A DNA stretch of 64,000 nucleotides from Mesorhizobium escarrei (GCF_935825525.1 NZ_CAKXZT010000149.1:62001-126000); one strand, 5' to 3'; shown: positions 38,334 through 48,328, counted from the stretch's first letter. A program made the numbers and translations. Notes: a model not told the origin generated them from the letters alone.

Positions 38334-38780
38334 ATGCTGATCGGAATCCCGGTGCTGCTCGGTCCACAGCTGCTGGCGACGCTGCGTGCCATGGGTCATG
38401 GCGATGAGATCGCCCTTGTCGACGGAAACTACCCGGCGAAAGAGCAGGCACAGCGGCTCATCCGCGCCGACGGTCATCATCTCGTTCCGATGCTCGACGC
38501 CATCCTCAGCGTATTGCCTGTCGACGACGCAGTGCCAGAGGCGCTGTTTCGCGCCTCGGTCAAGGGTGATCCCCTGCTTGCCGATCCCGTTCATCACGAG
38601 ATGGAGGCGATCTGCGCCAAGCGTGCTCCGGGCCGCAGGGTGGTTGCGCTTGCCGGCGCCGACTTTTATCAACGGGTCAGGTCCGCACACGCGATCGTCG
38701 CGACAAGCGAGCCGCGGCTCTACGCCAACATCATCATCCGCAAGGGTGTGATCTATCCGCCGGAGAACAGGAAATCATGA
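38334..38780 (+). CDS. RbsD/FucU-family sugar mutarotase
   Basis: A 148-residue RbsD/FucU-type protein that speeds anomer or ring-form exchange of a monosaccharide after import. MLIGIPVLLGPQLLATLRAMGHGDEIALVDGNYPA contains the conserved active-site His and Asp (GHGDEI). The C-terminal ATSEPRLYANIIIRKGV carries the family Tyr-x-Asn. It starts three bases after the ROK stop and overlaps the kinase by four (ATGA), so it belongs to the rightward unit. Confidence 0.92.
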   Translation: MLIGIPVLLGPQLLATLRAMGHGDEIALVDGNYPAKEQAQRLIRADGHHLVPMLDAILSVLPVDDAVPEALFRASVKGDPLLADPVHHEMEAICAKRAPGRRVVALAGADFYQRVRSAHAIVATSEPRLYANIIIRKGVIYPPENRKS

Positions 38781-39700
38781 TCCTCTGTTGCGGCGAAGCC
38801 CTGATCGACATGCTGCCACGCACCACGACGCAGGGCGAGCCGGCCTTTGCGCCCTATGTCGGCGGCGCGGTGTTCAACACGGCAATAGCGCTCGGCCGGC
38901 TGGGAGCACCCGCCGGTTTCTTTTCCGGCCTGTCGTCGGATCTGTTCGGCGGCCAGTTCAGGGAGGCGCTGGGGGCAAGCAAGGTCAGCTCCACCTATGC
39001 GCACACATCGCCCCGGCCGACGACGCTTGCCTTCGTGCGGCTGGACGACGGCCAGGCGACCTATACGTTCTACGACGAAAACACCGCTGGACGGATGCTG
39101 ACCATCGACGATCTGCCGAAACTCGGCAGCGAGATCGAAGCCATGCTGTTCGGCGCCATCAGTCTGATCTCGGAGCCGGCCGGATCCGCTTATGAGGAAT
39201 TCATGCGGCGGGAGCACAGTCGCCGCGTCATGATGCTCGACCCCAACATCCGGCCCAATTTCATACCGGACAAGGCCAAGCATCTCAGGCGCATCCGCTC
39301 AATGATGGCCATGGCCGACATTGTGAAACTGTCGGACGAGGACCTCAACTGGTTCGGCGAAGCCGGCTCGCACGAGGACGTCGTCCGCAACTGGCTGGAG
39401 CGCGGCCCGACACTGATCGTTGTTACCCATGGCAGCGAAGGCGCCGTCGGCTACACCAGGGATCACAAGGTCACGGTCGTGCCGGACAAGGTCGAGGTGG
39501 TCGATACGGTCGGCGCCGGCGACACGTTCAACGCCGGAATCCTGGCCTCGCTGCACGAGCAAGGGCTGCTGTCGAAGGAGGCGATCGCCAATCTGTCGGA
39601 AGACGCCATCCACAGGGCGCTGGCGCTTGGCGCCAAGGCTGCGGCGGTAACCGTGTCGCGGGCCGGCGCCAATCCGCCCTGGCGGCATGAAATCGCCTGA
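38777..39700 (+). CDS. frcK: PfkB-family sugar kinase (fructokinase type)
   Basis: A 307-residue ribokinase-superfamily kinase, most likely phosphorylating fructose entering via Frc. Family patterns are CCGEALIDMLP, GGAVFNTAIALGRLGAPAGFF, DPNIRPNF, VKLSDEDLNWF and the catalytic DTVGAGDTFNAGIL with its anion-hole GAGD and base Asp. The ATG overlaps the mutarotase stop. The name FrcK rests on the neighbouring transporter, not on a known substrate. Confidence 0.88.
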   Translation: MILCCGEALIDMLPRTTTQGEPAFAPYVGGAVFNTAIALGRLGAPAGFFSGLSSDLFGGQFREALGASKVSSTYAHTSPRPTTLAFVRLDDGQATYTFYDENTAGRMLTIDDLPKLGSEIEAMLFGAISLISEPAGSAYEEFMRREHSRRVMMLDPNIRPNFIPDKAKHLRRIRSMMAMADIVKLSDEDLNWFGEAGSHEDVVRNWLERGPTLIVVTHGSEGAVGYTRDHKVTVVPDKVEVVDTVGAGDTFNAGILASLHEQGLLSKEAIANLSEDAIHRALALGAKAAAVTVSRAGANPPWRHEIA

Positions 39701-39955
39701 TTGGACGGCGATGCGCTGAAGACGCGCAGGACGTCAATCACTTTATGTTTCGCCCAGCCGAGCGCGTGCGACACGAAGGCCGTATCGTGCGCAACAAAGC
39801 CCCGGATTTCCGGCGTCTGATGGGGACCTGTCGGACTGACAGGTAACAGGCTGCGACATTTGAGCAATTCGTGGTTTGGTCCGTGCAGCTTTCTCGGCCG
39901 CGCCAAGTCTGATACCAGCGGCCGGTTATCTGGCTAGTCCCGTTTTGAGGCCGAC
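39701..39955. other. Non-coding stretch with a small hairpin
   Basis: No gene is seen. A perfect 7-bp hairpin, ACCTGTC (39826-39832) with GACAGGT (39838-39844), may end the kinase message. The last 60 bp should carry the promoter and ribosome site (TGAGG) of the aminotransferase gene. Confidence 0.45.
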
Positions 39956-41098
39956 ATGCATTTCATCGATCTAGGCGCGCAACGCGAACGAATCCGCGAC
40001 AGGCTGAAGGCAGCCATCGACCGCGTCGTCGACGAGGGGCGCTATATTCTGGGACCTGAGGTCACTGAATTCGAAAACAAGCTCGCCGCCTATATCGGCA
40101 CCAAGCATGTCGTCGCCTGCGCCAACGGCACCGACGCACTGCTGTTGCCGCTGTTTGCGGCCGGCATCGGCCCAGGTGACGCGGTGTTCGTGCCGAGCTT
40201 CACCTTCGCCGCCACGGCGGAAGTGGTGGCGCTGGCCAAGGCCGAGCCGGTTTTCGTCGATGTCGACCCCCAGACCTATAATATTGACATCGCCAGCCTT
40301 GAGGCGGCCATCGCCATGATCAAGGCGGAAGGCCGGCTGAAGCCAAAGGCGATCATTCCCGTCGACCTGTTCGGGCTCGCCGCCGATTACGAGGCGATCA
40401 TGGCCATCGCCAACCGCGAAGGGCTGATGGTGATCGAGGATGCCGCGCAGGCGATCGGCGGCTCGATCGACGGCAAGATGCTGGGTTCGTTCGGAGCGGT
40501 CGGATCGACCAGCTTCTACCCGGCAAAACCGCTCGGCTGCTATGGTGACGGCGGCGCGATGTTCACCAACGACGATGCGCTGGCCGAGCAACTTCGCTCG
40601 TTCGCCTTCCACGGCAAAGGCGAAACCCAATATGACAATGTCCGCGTCGGCATCAATTCGCGGCTCGATACTCTGCAGGCGGCGATCCTGATCGAGAAGC
40701 TGGCCATTCTCGAAGACGAGATGGTCGCCCGTCAAGCGGTCGCCAACCGGTATGCCGAAGGCCTCGGCGACATCGTCAAGGCGGCGCGCAACCTGGACGG
40801 CGGCCGTTCGGCTTGGGCGCAATATGCCATCGAGACGCCGAAGCGCGACGGGCTGAAGGCGTATCTCGGGGAAAAAGGCATCCCGTCGGTGATCTATTAC
40901 GTGAAGCCCTTGCACAGCCAGATCGCCTACCGCGATTATCCGCGCACGCCGACAGGTCTTGCCGTTTCGGAGGAGCTGCCGAAGCATATCCTATGCCTGC
41001 CCATGCATCCCTATCTGAGCGAGGCCGACCAGGACCGGATCATCGAAACGGTCCGTAACTATATCGGCTCGAATTCGGCGCAAATCGCCGCAGCATAG
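39956..41098 (+). CDS. DegT/DnrJ/EryC1-type sugar aminotransferase
   Basis: A 380-residue PLP-dependent aminotransferase acting on nucleotide-linked keto-sugars to make amino sugars for surface polysaccharide. Lys191 in TSFYPAKPLGCYGDGG is the PLP Lys; EDAAQAIGG carries the ring-stacking and Asp residues; FVPSFTFAATAEV and GINSRLDTLQAAIL are typical. It is a single rightward gene facing the leftward vapB and sulfate genes, about 5 kb from the polysaccharide locus proper. Confidence 0.92.
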   Translation: MHFIDLGAQRERIRDRLKAAIDRVVDEGRYILGPEVTEFENKLAAYIGTKHVVACANGTDALLLPLFAAGIGPGDAVFVPSFTFAATAEVVALAKAEPVFVDVDPQTYNIDIASLEAAIAMIKAEGRLKPKAIIPVDLFGLAADYEAIMAIANREGLMVIEDAAQAIGGSIDGKMLGSFGAVGSTSFYPAKPLGCYGDGGAMFTNDDALAEQLRSFAFHGKGETQYDNVRVGINSRLDTLQAAILIEKLAILEDEMVARQAVANRYAEGLGDIVKAARNLDGGRSAWAQYAIETPKRDGLKAYLGEKGIPSVIYYVKPLHSQIAYRDYPRTPTGLAVSEELPKHILCLPMHPYLSEADQDRIIETVRNYIGSNSAQIAAA

Positions 41099-41109
41099 AG
41101 CCTGACACG

Positions 41110-41148
41110 CGCGATCGCCGGTATATCCCCAGCGCTACGCCGATCGCG
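41110..41148 (+). terminator. Possible terminator after aminotransferase
   Basis: CGCGATCG (41110-41117) pairs perfectly with CGATCGCG (41141-41148) across 23 bases; flanking bases add imperfect pairing. It begins about a dozen bases past the stop. No U-run is visible. Confidence 0.35.
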
Positions 41149-41189
41149 TGCGGTATCAACAAAGTCAGGCTGCCTCGCGCGTAGAGTTG

Positions 41190-41333
41190 CGAAACAGCCC
41201 AACTGTTCCCTCCCCCGACAAATGTGATCGGCCGTGGCTGGCGCGCGGCATCGAGCGCCGCCGCAAGGTAAGGTCCTCGGCCTCAGGCTCTTCCGTCACC
41301 AATGGCGATGATTGCAGACGCATCGACGAACAT
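41190..41333 (-). pseudogene. vapC: VapC-type PIN toxin fragment, frameshifted
   Basis: On the minus strand, directly overlapping the vapB stop (TGATG), an ATG opens MFVDASAIIAIGD, the unmistakable start of VapC PIN-domain RNases with the first catalytic Asp. It hits a stop 17 codons on. Reading in the other frames recovers VTEEPEAEDL, then ALDAARQPRPITFV, so at least two indels occurred, and the rest of the domain is missing. The toxin is dead. Confidence 0.75.
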
Positions 41334-41572
41334 CAGTAGTCACGGCTGAGGTCATCGAAAAATGCCTTGTCCGCCGCAAGGCCGGTGTCCGGATAGGCCG
41401 CGATCTTCGCCCGCAAAGGCTTCAGCCGCTCCCACAGAGGGATCGCCTCCTCGGCACGGCGCAATTCGTTCTCCAGGGCTAGCTTCACGGCAGCCGTCTT
41501 GTTCAAGCGCGTGCGCGCGGCCAGCTTTTCGGCAAGCCTGTTTACCTCTTCACTACGAATGTTGAGCGGCAT
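41333..41572 (-). CDS. vapB: VapB-like antitoxin (orphaned)
   Basis: A 79-residue antitoxin of the VapB/Rv0623 group: PLNIRSEEVNRLAEKLAARTRLNKTAAVKLALENEL is the ribbon-helix-helix-like DNA-binding part (given only in part), and the C-terminal half (LWERLKPLRAKI, DKAFFDDLSRDY) is the toxin-binding tail. A strong AGGAG site precedes ATG 41572. Its partner at 41190-41333 is broken, so it may persist as an orphan repressor. Confidence 0.88.
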   Translation of the reverse strand: MPLNIRSEEVNRLAEKLAARTRLNKTAAVKLALENELRRAEEAIPLWERLKPLRAKIAAYPDTGLAADKAFFDDLSRDY

Positions 41573-41869
41573 TAGCCAATTCTCCTGTGTGTAGACGACA
41601 CCCGTTCATCAGGACAGCATAAGGTTTTTTGCCGTCTGGCCGCTGCCGCCCGCGTATCTCGCCAAGCGCAAGGACATTCTTGCCATGCGCGAGGAGCTCT
41701 TCCAGGTTGTTGCGAGCGGCACGGTAGGATCCCGGTCCAACTCCGCATGCCGCCTGCCCAGGCGTACCGCCGGGTTCGAAGGAAAGCAACGACCTGCGCA
41801 GCGATCCTGTGCTGCCGTAGCTTTTGAGGATCGTCCGCCCGACCCTGCAAGCCAGCGACACAATCATCG
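41573..41869. other. No intact gene; possible quinone-oxidoreductase scrap
   Basis: Nearly 300 bp between vapB and cysQ. On the plus strand YLAKRKDILAMREELFQVV (about 41650-41710) resembles the C-terminal end of a quinone oxidoreductase, but nothing before or after supports a gene. Other frames are uninformative. Confidence 0.3.
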
Positions 41870-42706
41870 TCAGGTTGGCCGGGCCACCTTGCCGCTAGCA
41901 ATGAAATGCGGATTGGCGAAATCCTCGTCGTCGCTCTGGTTACGCTTGCCATAGGCCAGCGGCTTACCGTCAAGCGTGTGCGTCATGCCGCCGGCGGCAC
42001 GCAACACCGCGTCACCCGCCGCGGTGTCCCATTCCATGGTGCGGCCGAAGCGCGGATAGACGTCGGCCTCGGCTCCGGCGACAAGACAGAATTTCAGCGA
42101 CGAGCCGACCGAGACGATCTCGGCAGCGCCCACCGTGCGGATATAGGCTTCAGTCTCGGGCGTATTGTGGGACCGGCTGGCGACGACGGTCAGTGGCGCC
42201 ACGCCCGCCCTCACCGAGATCGGCCGACGGCCGACGATCTGGTAGTCGCCATTGACTTCAATTGCCTCAGCCCTGCCCGGCCGGCCGGAAAAGAAGCGTC
42301 CGGTGCATGGCGCAAAGACGACACCGATCTCCGGCACGCCGTGGCGAACGAGCGCGATGTTGACGGTGAAGTCGGTCCTGCGGTTGACGAATTCCTTGGT
42401 GCCGTCGAGTGGATCCACCAGGAAGAAGGCGTCGTCGAGATCCGGCGGCACGATGCCGGCCGATGCCTCTTCCTCAGCCACGCAAGGGATATAGGGGAAC
42501 GCAGCGCGCAGCCCGGCGAGAATGATCTTTTCGCTCTGGCGATCGGCTTCGGTCACTGGCGAGTTGTCTGATTTCTGGTCGACTGCGCAGCCGGCATCAA
42601 AAACTCGCATCACCTCCCGCCCCGCCGCCAGGGCGAGGCGCTCGAACAAGCCGAGCATCGCTTCGTCTTCAGATACCGCCGCCGCTATCATATTGGTTTT
42701 CGGCAA
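41870..42706 (-). CDS. cysQ: 3'(2'),5'-bisphosphate nucleotidase CysQ
   Basis: A 278-residue metal-dependent phosphatase of the inositol-monophosphatase fold that converts PAP (or PAPS) to AMP, clearing the product of sulfotransfer. Motifs are AEEEAS (metal ligands, about residue 78), [12 protein letters not shown] (about 98-109) and [16 protein letters not shown] near the C-terminus. The frame overlaps the end of cysNC by 38 bp; ATG at 42658 ([10 protein letters not shown]) is an alternative start without overlap. It is third in the cysD-cysNC-cysQ unit. Confidence 0.92.
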   Translation of the reverse strand: MPKTNMIAAAVSEDEAMLGLFERLALAAGREVMRVFDAGCAVDQKSDNSPVTEADRQSEKIILAGLRAAFPYIPCVAEEEASAGIVPPDLDDAFFLVDPLDGTKEFVNRRTDFTVNIALVRHGVPEIGVVFAPCTGRFFSGRPGRAEAIEVNGDYQIVGRRPISVRAGVAPLTVVASRSHNTPETEAYIRTVGAAEIVSVGSSLKFCLVAGAEADVYPRFGRTMEWDTAAGDAVLRAAGGMTHTLDGKPLAYGKRNQSDDEDFANPHFIASGKVARPT

Positions 42707-44606
42707 TGTCGCGCTCGTTCAGCCAGAGTTCCAGGGCCTCTACCATCTCCTCGGCGGACTTGCCGAGCGTCTTGAGATGGATTTCGGGGTTTTCCGGGGC
42801 TTCGTACGGTGAATCGACGCCGGTGAAATTTTTGATTTCGCCATTCAACGCCCGCGCATAGAGGCCCTTCGGATCGCGTCTGGCGCATTCCTCAAAGGGT
42901 GTGTCGACAAACACCTCGACGAATTCACCGGTGGCCATCAATTCTCTCGCCATGCGCCGCTCGGCGCTGAATGGCGAAATGAAGGAAACAATGACGATCA
43001 GCCCGGCATCGGCCATCAGGCGCGCCACTTCGGCCACGCGGCGAATGTTTTCGACGCGGTCGGCGTCGGTGAAGCCAAGATCGCGATTGAGGCCGTGGCG
43101 GACATTATCGCCGTCCAGGATGTAGGTATGCCGGCCGGTGGCGAACAGCTTCTTCTCGAAAAGGTTGGCGATCGTCGACTTGCCCGACCCCGAGAGCCCG
43201 GTGAACCAGAACACGGCAGGCCGCTGGTTCTTCAGATCGGCGCGGCCATGCTTGCCGACATCGAGCGATTGCCAGTGGATGTTTTCGGCGCGGCGCAGCG
43301 AATGCAGGACCATGCCGGCGCCGACCGTGGCGTTGGTGATACGGTCGATCAAGATGAAGGCGCCGGTCGTGCGATTCTCGGAGAACGTATCGAAGGCGAT
43401 CGGCGCTCGCGTCGAGACATTGCAAATGCCGACCTCGTTCATTTCCAGCGACTTGGCCGCCTCATGGGCAAAGTCGTTGACGTTGACGCGGTATTTCAGG
43501 TCGGTGACGGTTGCGCTGGCCTGATCGGTTTCCGTCCGCAGGATATAGGAACGGCCCGGCAGCAGCGCGTGCTCGTCGAACCAGACGATGTTGGCGGCGA
43601 ACTGGTCGGCGACCTGCGGCCGCGCCGCCGGCGACACCAGCATGTTGCCGCGCGAGACCTCGACCTCGTCGTCGAGGACAAGGGTGATGGCCTGGCCAGC
43701 CACCGCCTGGCTCAGATCGCCGCCGTGCGAGACAATGCGCCTGACATGAGCGGACTTGCCGGATTTGGCGACAACGACTTCGTCGCCCGGTGAGACCGAA
43801 CCGGATGCGATCGTGCCGGCAAAACCGCGAAAATCGAGATTGGGGCGATTCACATACTGCACCGGAAAACGGAACGGCAGTTCGACAACGGCTTCATCGA
43901 CCGACACGGTTTCCAGGTGTTCAATCAGCGTCGGGCCGGAATACCATTCTGTTCTATCGGAAGGGGCCGTAACGTTGTCACCATAGCGGGCCGACATCGG
44001 AATGGACACGATCGACTGAAAACCGAGTTCACGTGAGAACTGCGCGTAGTCTGCGACGATCCGTTCGAACACGGCCTGGTCGAAGCCAACGAGATCGATC
44101 TTGTTGACGGCGAGCACGATGTGCCGGATGCCGAGCAGCGAGGCGATGATCGAGTGGCGCCTGGTCTGGCGCAGCACGCCCTGCCGGGCGTCGATCAGCA
44201 CGATGGCCAGATCGGCGGTCGACGCGCCCGTCGCCATATTGCGCGTGTACTGTTCGTGGCCGGGCGTGTCGGCAACGATGAATTTGCGTTTTGGCGTGGC
44301 AAAAAAGCGATAGGCGACATCGATGGTAATGCCCTGCTCGCGCTCGGCCTCGAGGCCATCGACCAGCAGCGCGAAATCGATGTCGTCGCCCGTCGTCCCA
44401 TGCTTGCGCGAATCGCGCTCGAGCGCGGCAAGCTGGTCCTCGAAAATCTGCTTGGTGTCCGAAAGCAGGCGCCCGATCAGCGTCGACTTGCCATCGTCGA
44501 CGGAACCGCAGGTCAGGAAGCGCAGCAGCGACTTTCGTTCCTGCACCGCCAGATAGTCACGAATGCCGTCGGTGGGGGCGAGGCTCTTGGCCATGATGTG
44601 GCGCAT
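42669..44606 (-). CDS. cysNC: Sulfate adenylyltransferase large subunit / APS kinase fusion (CysNC)
   Basis: A 645-residue bifunctional NodQ-like protein. The N-terminal GTPase (residues about 25-440), the regulatory half of ATP sulfurylase, has [20 protein letters not shown] and NKIDLVG. The C-terminal APS kinase (from about 460) has GLSGSGKST (about 469-477) and [15 protein letters not shown], and makes PAPS. It starts two bases after the cysD stop. With CysD and CysQ it provides and balances PAPS, needed for sulfate reduction or for sulfating cell-surface or Nod sugars. Confidence 0.95.
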   Translation of the reverse strand: MRHIMAKSLAPTDGIRDYLAVQERKSLLRFLTCGSVDDGKSTLIGRLLSDTKQIFEDQLAALERDSRKHGTTGDDIDFALLVDGLEAEREQGITIDVAYRFFATPKRKFIVADTPGHEQYTRNMATGASTADLAIVLIDARQGVLRQTRRHSIIASLLGIRHIVLAVNKIDLVGFDQAVFERIVADYAQFSRELGFQSIVSIPMSARYGDNVTAPSDRTEWYSGPTLIEHLETVSVDEAVVELPFRFPVQYVNRPNLDFRGFAGTIASGSVSPGDEVVVAKSGKSAHVRRIVSHGGDLSQAVAGQAITLVLDDEVEVSRGNMLVSPAARPQVADQFAANIVWFDEHALLPGRSYILRTETDQASATVTDLKYRVNVNDFAHEAAKSLEMNEVGICNVSTRAPIAFDTFSENRTTGAFILIDRITNATVGAGMVLHSLRRAENIHWQSLDVGKHGRADLKNQRPAVFWFTGLSGSGKSTIANLFEKKLFATGRHTYILDGDNVRHGLNRDLGFTDADRVENIRRVAEVARLMADAGLIVIVSFISPFSAERRMARELMATGEFVEVFVDTPFEECARRDPKGLYARALNGEIKNFTGVDSPYEAPENPEIHLKTLGKSAEEMVEALELWLNERDIAENQYDSGGGI

Positions 44607-44608
44607 GC

Positions 44609-45514
44609 TCAGAAATACCCCTCGCGCTTCTTCTTTTCCATCGAGCCGGCTTCATCACGGTCGATCAGGCGGCCCTGCCGTTCGGATGTGCGCGCCGTGA
44701 GCATTTCGCCAACAATGGCCTCCAGCGTGTCGGCGTCCGATTCGATCGCACCGGTCAGCGGATAGCAGCCGAGCGTGCGGAACCGTACCAGCCGGTTCTC
44801 CACCGTCTCGCCGGGACGCAACTCCATGCGGTCGTCATCCCTCAGAATGAGCATGCCGTCACGTTCGACGACCGGCCGCTCCTTGGCAAAATAGAGCGGC
44901 ACGATCGGGATCTCTTCCTGGAGAATGTACTGCCAGATATCGAGTTCGGTCCAGTTCGACAACGGAAACACCCGGATCGATTCACCGGTCGCGATGCGGG
45001 TATTGAATATCTTCCACATCTCCGGCCGCTGGTTCTTCGGGTCCCAGACGTGCTGGGCATTGCGGAAAGAGAAGATCCGCTCCTTGGCGCGCGATTTCTC
45101 CTCGTCGCGCCGCGCCCCGCCGAAGGCTGCATCGAAGCTGTATTTATCGAGCGCCTGTCGCAGCGCCACGGTCTTCATCACATGCGTATGGGTGTTCGAG
45201 CCATGGTCGAAGGGATTGATATTATCGCGCACACCATCGCCGTTGACATGGACCAGGAGATCGAAGCCGAGCTTCTGCGCCATCTGATCGCGAAAGGCGA
45301 TCATCTCGCGGAATTTCCAGGTTGTGTCGACGTGGAGAAAGGGAAAGGGCGGCTTGGCCGGATAAAACGCCTTCATCGCAAGATGCATCAGCACGGAGGA
45401 ATCCTTGCCGACCGAATAGAGCATGACCGGCTTGGCGAAGGTCGCTGCAACCTCGCGAAAGATATGGATGGATTCGGCTTCAAGCCGCTGCAGATGCGTT
45501 AGCGCGATGTTCAT
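44609..45514 (-). CDS. cysD: Sulfate adenylyltransferase small subunit CysD
   Basis: A 301-residue PP-loop ATP-sulfurylase subunit that forms APS from ATP and sulfate. The PP-loop is [22 protein letters not shown] (in part, SVGKDSSV at about residues 32-39); [23 protein letters not shown] and [15 protein letters not shown] are conserved. ATG 45514 gives the usual length of the family; the frame continues to 45598 without good support. First gene of the leftward sulfate-activation unit. Confidence 0.95.
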   Translation of the reverse strand: MNIALTHLQRLEAESIHIFREVAATFAKPVMLYSVGKDSSVLMHLAMKAFYPAKPPFPFLHVDTTWKFREMIAFRDQMAQKLGFDLLVHVNGDGVRDNINPFDHGSNTHTHVMKTVALRQALDKYSFDAAFGGARRDEEKSRAKERIFSFRNAQHVWDPKNQRPEMWKIFNTRIATGESIRVFPLSNWTELDIWQYILQEEIPIVPLYFAKERPVVERDGMLILRDDDRMELRPGETVENRLVRFRTLGCYPLTGAIESDADTLEAIVGEMLTARTSERQGRLIDRDEAGSMEKKKREGYF

Positions 45515-45758
45515 GGACTTTAAGCGTTCTCTCGTGCCGCCCAGATCTTGCATCGATGCATCAGGCGCAATTTTGCAGCGGCCCGGTTCAAGCTTCACTT
45601 CTGGACGATGTTCTTTCGTGCAGGCGTTCTAGCAGATCGCCATTGTCTATAACAATGCAAGACAAGCCTGCGCTGGAGTGGTTCGAGAATGAATTTTCCA
45701 CGCAGGGACCAGAACTCGGAAATTCCTGCTCAGATCGCAGAACCGTCGCCAGGAGGCG
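45515..45758. other. Upstream region of cysD; no gene
   Basis: About 240 bp between cysD and the end of the polysaccharide ligase gene. The cysD promoter should be here. No terminator or riboswitch-like structure was recognised. Confidence 0.4.
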
Positions 45759-47072
45759 CTAGGACGGCGTTCCGATGGGGACAAGTAATTTGTCACCGTT
45801 GTGGTCGATCTCGATCAATTCACTCTTCTGGCGGGCTGCAAATCCTTTGTGGAAGATAATGGCGTTCATAAAGGCAAACGTCATTGCAAGCGCTTCGGTC
45901 CGCAACGGATAATCAACCAGTGAATGAATGAGAAGAAAGGAAACCGAGAGGAATGCCGCCTTCTGGAGCGGATCACGGCGAATTCTAGAAAGCGCAACAA
46001 ACAGCACGACGAAATACAACACCATCAATATAATGGCAGGAATTCCTCCTTCGAAGGCTATTTCAAGATAATCATTGTGAGCATGGTTAACATACTTCTT
46101 AAAGATCATCTCCTCGTTCTCGTATATCTGATAGGCCTTTTGAAAGCTTCCAAATCCGACACCCGTTGCCAAATTGTCTTGGATTCCTTCAACAGTGGTA
46201 CGCGCAAATTCTCCTCGTCCGAAAGCCGGATCGATCGCGTCGGCATCGATCTTCGTCCATGCGCCCACCGTGTAGGCTGAAAGTCCTATGAAAATCGCAA
46301 GGATGCTCCACCCACTTATCCTGGAGCGAGCCGAAAGAAAGACGACGGATAAGACGGTAATCGCCAACCCAATCAGAACACCGGCACGCGAACCGGCGGC
46401 CAAAAGCAGCAGCAAAAGCGTTATCAACCCGAGTGATCCGGACAAAAGGTGTCCACGGAACAGACCATAATAAACAATGAAGGGAATAGTAACAAAAAGC
46501 AAAGCTGAGAAATGATTCTGGTTGGCAAAAAGCCCAGCATTTATCGTAAAAGGCAGTAGTCCCTCTATGGCTATATCGGCAGAGAGTGAATATTGAATCG
46601 CTCCCGCCAAGCCGTTGCAAATGACACCCATAAAAAAGAACGGAAGAAGTGCGTGGACCTGCTCGGTGCGCAAACGCAACACGCTCAAGAAAAAAGCTGC
46701 TGACGCCACAAGATACAACAGACATTCGATCGTCCGCCCGACTCCGACACTGACGAAGCGGAAGCCACTTTCCCCGGCGAGCCATGGATCTCCGAGCAAC
46801 AGCTCTGGTCGCAAACCGTTGAATACCGCCGCAGGCAGCGGCACGACTTGAAAAATCACCAATGCCACAGCCAAGATAAGCAGCCACAGAACAGAACGGG
46901 GGATTGTCTGGTCAAAGGTCTGCGAAAAAACAAACGCGGCCGAGATGATTGCCACAATCTCAATCAGTGTGTCCGTATAAAGACCACTTGCAGTACCACC
47001 GCCGATCAGCAGAGATATAAACAAAACCGATCCGAGGAGATATTTATCCCATTCCGATGGCCGGTCGCTCAA
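45759..47072 (-). CDS. O-antigen ligase/polymerase-like membrane protein
   Basis: A 437-residue inner-membrane protein of the O-antigen ligase (Wzy/WaaL-like) family with about twelve hydrophobic helices and the family's large periplasmic loop near residues 290-340 (GVGFGSFQKAYQIYE followed by NHAHNDYLEIAFEGG, whose HNDYLE is diagnostic). No ATG lies near the start of similarity; TTG 47072 overlaps the upstream stop as TTGA and has GAGAG upstream. It probably polymerises or attaches the polysaccharide made by this locus and is its most distal gene. Confidence 0.85.
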   Translation of the reverse strand: MSDRPSEWDKYLLGSVLFISLLIGGGTASGLYTDTLIEIVAIISAAFVFSQTFDQTIPRSVLWLLILAVALVIFQVVPLPAAVFNGLRPELLLGDPWLAGESGFRFVSVGVGRTIECLLYLVASAAFFLSVLRLRTEQVHALLPFFFMGVICNGLAGAIQYSLSADIAIEGLLPFTINAGLFANQNHFSALLFVTIPFIVYYGLFRGHLLSGSLGLITLLLLLLAAGSRAGVLIGLAITVLSVVFLSARSRISGWSILAIFIGLSAYTVGAWTKIDADAIDPAFGRGEFARTTVEGIQDNLATGVGFGSFQKAYQIYENEEMIFKKYVNHAHNDYLEIAFEGGIPAIILMVLYFVVLFVALSRIRRDPLQKAAFLSVSFLLIHSLVDYPLRTEALAMTFAFMNAIIFHKGFAARQKSELIEIDHNGDKLLVPIGTPS

Positions 47073-48328
47073 GATGAAAGTCTCTCGATGCTCAATTTGT
47101 GCATTACCAATGTACCGACATATCGAAAGCGCCAGCTCTCGGCAATGGCGGCAGTCTCCAGCTTCAACAATTGCATGGGGCACCGACCAGGTCCAACCGA
47201 AAACTCCTGGCTCAGGGCCTGGCGATTGTATGTACCCTCTGGAATACTGAACCGCGCTATTTCGCTGGCCTGCCCCACGCATCTGATCGACCAGAACAAT
47301 TCCTTGGGAAGCTTCAAGGTCCTTGCAGAGGCGATCAGAGAAATCTTGTAGGAACCTGGAGGCAATTCAACATACTGTTGAAGAGCTGTGTTCTTAACCG
47401 GCGTATTCAGGAAGCGGACGATCGCTCCACTCTCGCCTTCGACCGCTTCTTCAGATGATACAAACTTTACTTCCATGCCCGACTGATCGCCGACCTGCCA
47501 ATCGAAAGGCTTGCCGCTCGACACCGGCTGAAAGGTGCTGTTGAAAATATATCCACCCAACTTCCGTTCTTCATCAGACAGGCTGAAAAGAAACAACCGA
47601 TATGCTGGTTCATATCGTTTCTGATTGATAAAACCATTGATCACAAAGGACAATTCGTTCGATTTTGGCGGTGCGCCTGATCCAGTCAAATCGAGCAACA
47701 GCCGGTTTGCGGAATCGAGCCCTTCGGGAGTTCTGCCGAGAGTGGCGAACAGACTGGTTCTCCAGGGCGCCTCTGCTTTGACGGCTGCCAGCACTGCCTG
47801 GTACCCGTCGGGGCTTGAAAGGATTGTTGGCAGGCCCTCGGCGACGGCCGGAAATCGATCTGGCCATCGCCTTAGCAATATATCAATCTCACCGGCAGCC
47901 TTTGCCAGATCGCCTATCTCGATCGAGTGGCCAATGGACCTTTGGAGCGCGTGGATTTCGGTCTTCGATAACTTTCGAGCTTGGTCGAAGAATTCATAGG
48001 CCTCTTCTTTTTTGCCCTCTCGGTATTTGATCTCGCCGATCAGACTGTAGAGCCGTGCGTCCGCAAGGTCAAAACGAAGCGCGCTTTCGGCCTTGGCAAG
48101 CAATGCGTCGAGATCGGGAGCATTGCTTGTATCGTTCAGGTCGTGAGTAATCTCGCCTATCAACGCATTGACGTTCAACGGATCCAGCGCGAGGGAAACG
48201 GTTGGTGTTTCGTTTTCAAGAAACCGACTTAGCCCGATCGACGAAGCCGCCAACACTAGAACGGATGCGGCGAACCAAACGCCTGAACGCCGTAGATTTC
48301 GCATAAGCGGGCTGGTCTGCTCCGTCAT
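47069..48328 (-). CDS. Membrane-anchored TPR-like protein of polysaccharide locus, function unknown
   Basis: A 419-residue protein with an N-terminal membrane anchor (VWFAASVLVLAASSIGLSRFL, about residues 16-36) and a helical, tetratricopeptide-like region (residues 60-150: ADARLYSLIGEIKYREGKKEEAYEFF). A second, beta-rich C-terminal half contains LPPGSYKISLIASAR, like a carbohydrate-binding or jelly-roll fold. ATG 48328 has GAGGG upstream. It overlaps the 3' end of the Wzc-like gene by about 113 bp in another frame, which is unusually long. Position between the Wzc kinase and the ligase suggests a role in assembly or export. Confidence 0.75.
   Translation of the reverse strand: MTEQTSPLMRNLRRSGVWFAASVLVLAASSIGLSRFLENETPTVSLALDPLNVNALIGEITHDLNDTSNAPDLDALLAKAESALRFDLADARLYSLIGEIKYREGKKEEAYEFFDQARKLSKTEIHALQRSIGHSIEIGDLAKAAGEIDILLRRWPDRFPAVAEGLPTILSSPDGYQAVLAAVKAEAPWRTSLFATLGRTPEGLDSANRLLLDLTGSGAPPKSNELSFVINGFINQKRYEPAYRLFLFSLSDEERKLGGYIFNSTFQPVSSGKPFDWQVGDQSGMEVKFVSSEEAVEGESGAIVRFLNTPVKNTALQQYVELPPGSYKISLIASARTLKLPKELFWSIRCVGQASEIARFSIPEGTYNRQALSQEFSVGPGRCPMQLLKLETAAIAESWRFRYVGTLVMHKLSIERLSS

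Noticed and set aside
39971-40987. 338-codon minus-strand frame opposite the aminotransferase
   Set aside because: Antisense shadow; PLP enzyme motifs on the plus strand are clear.
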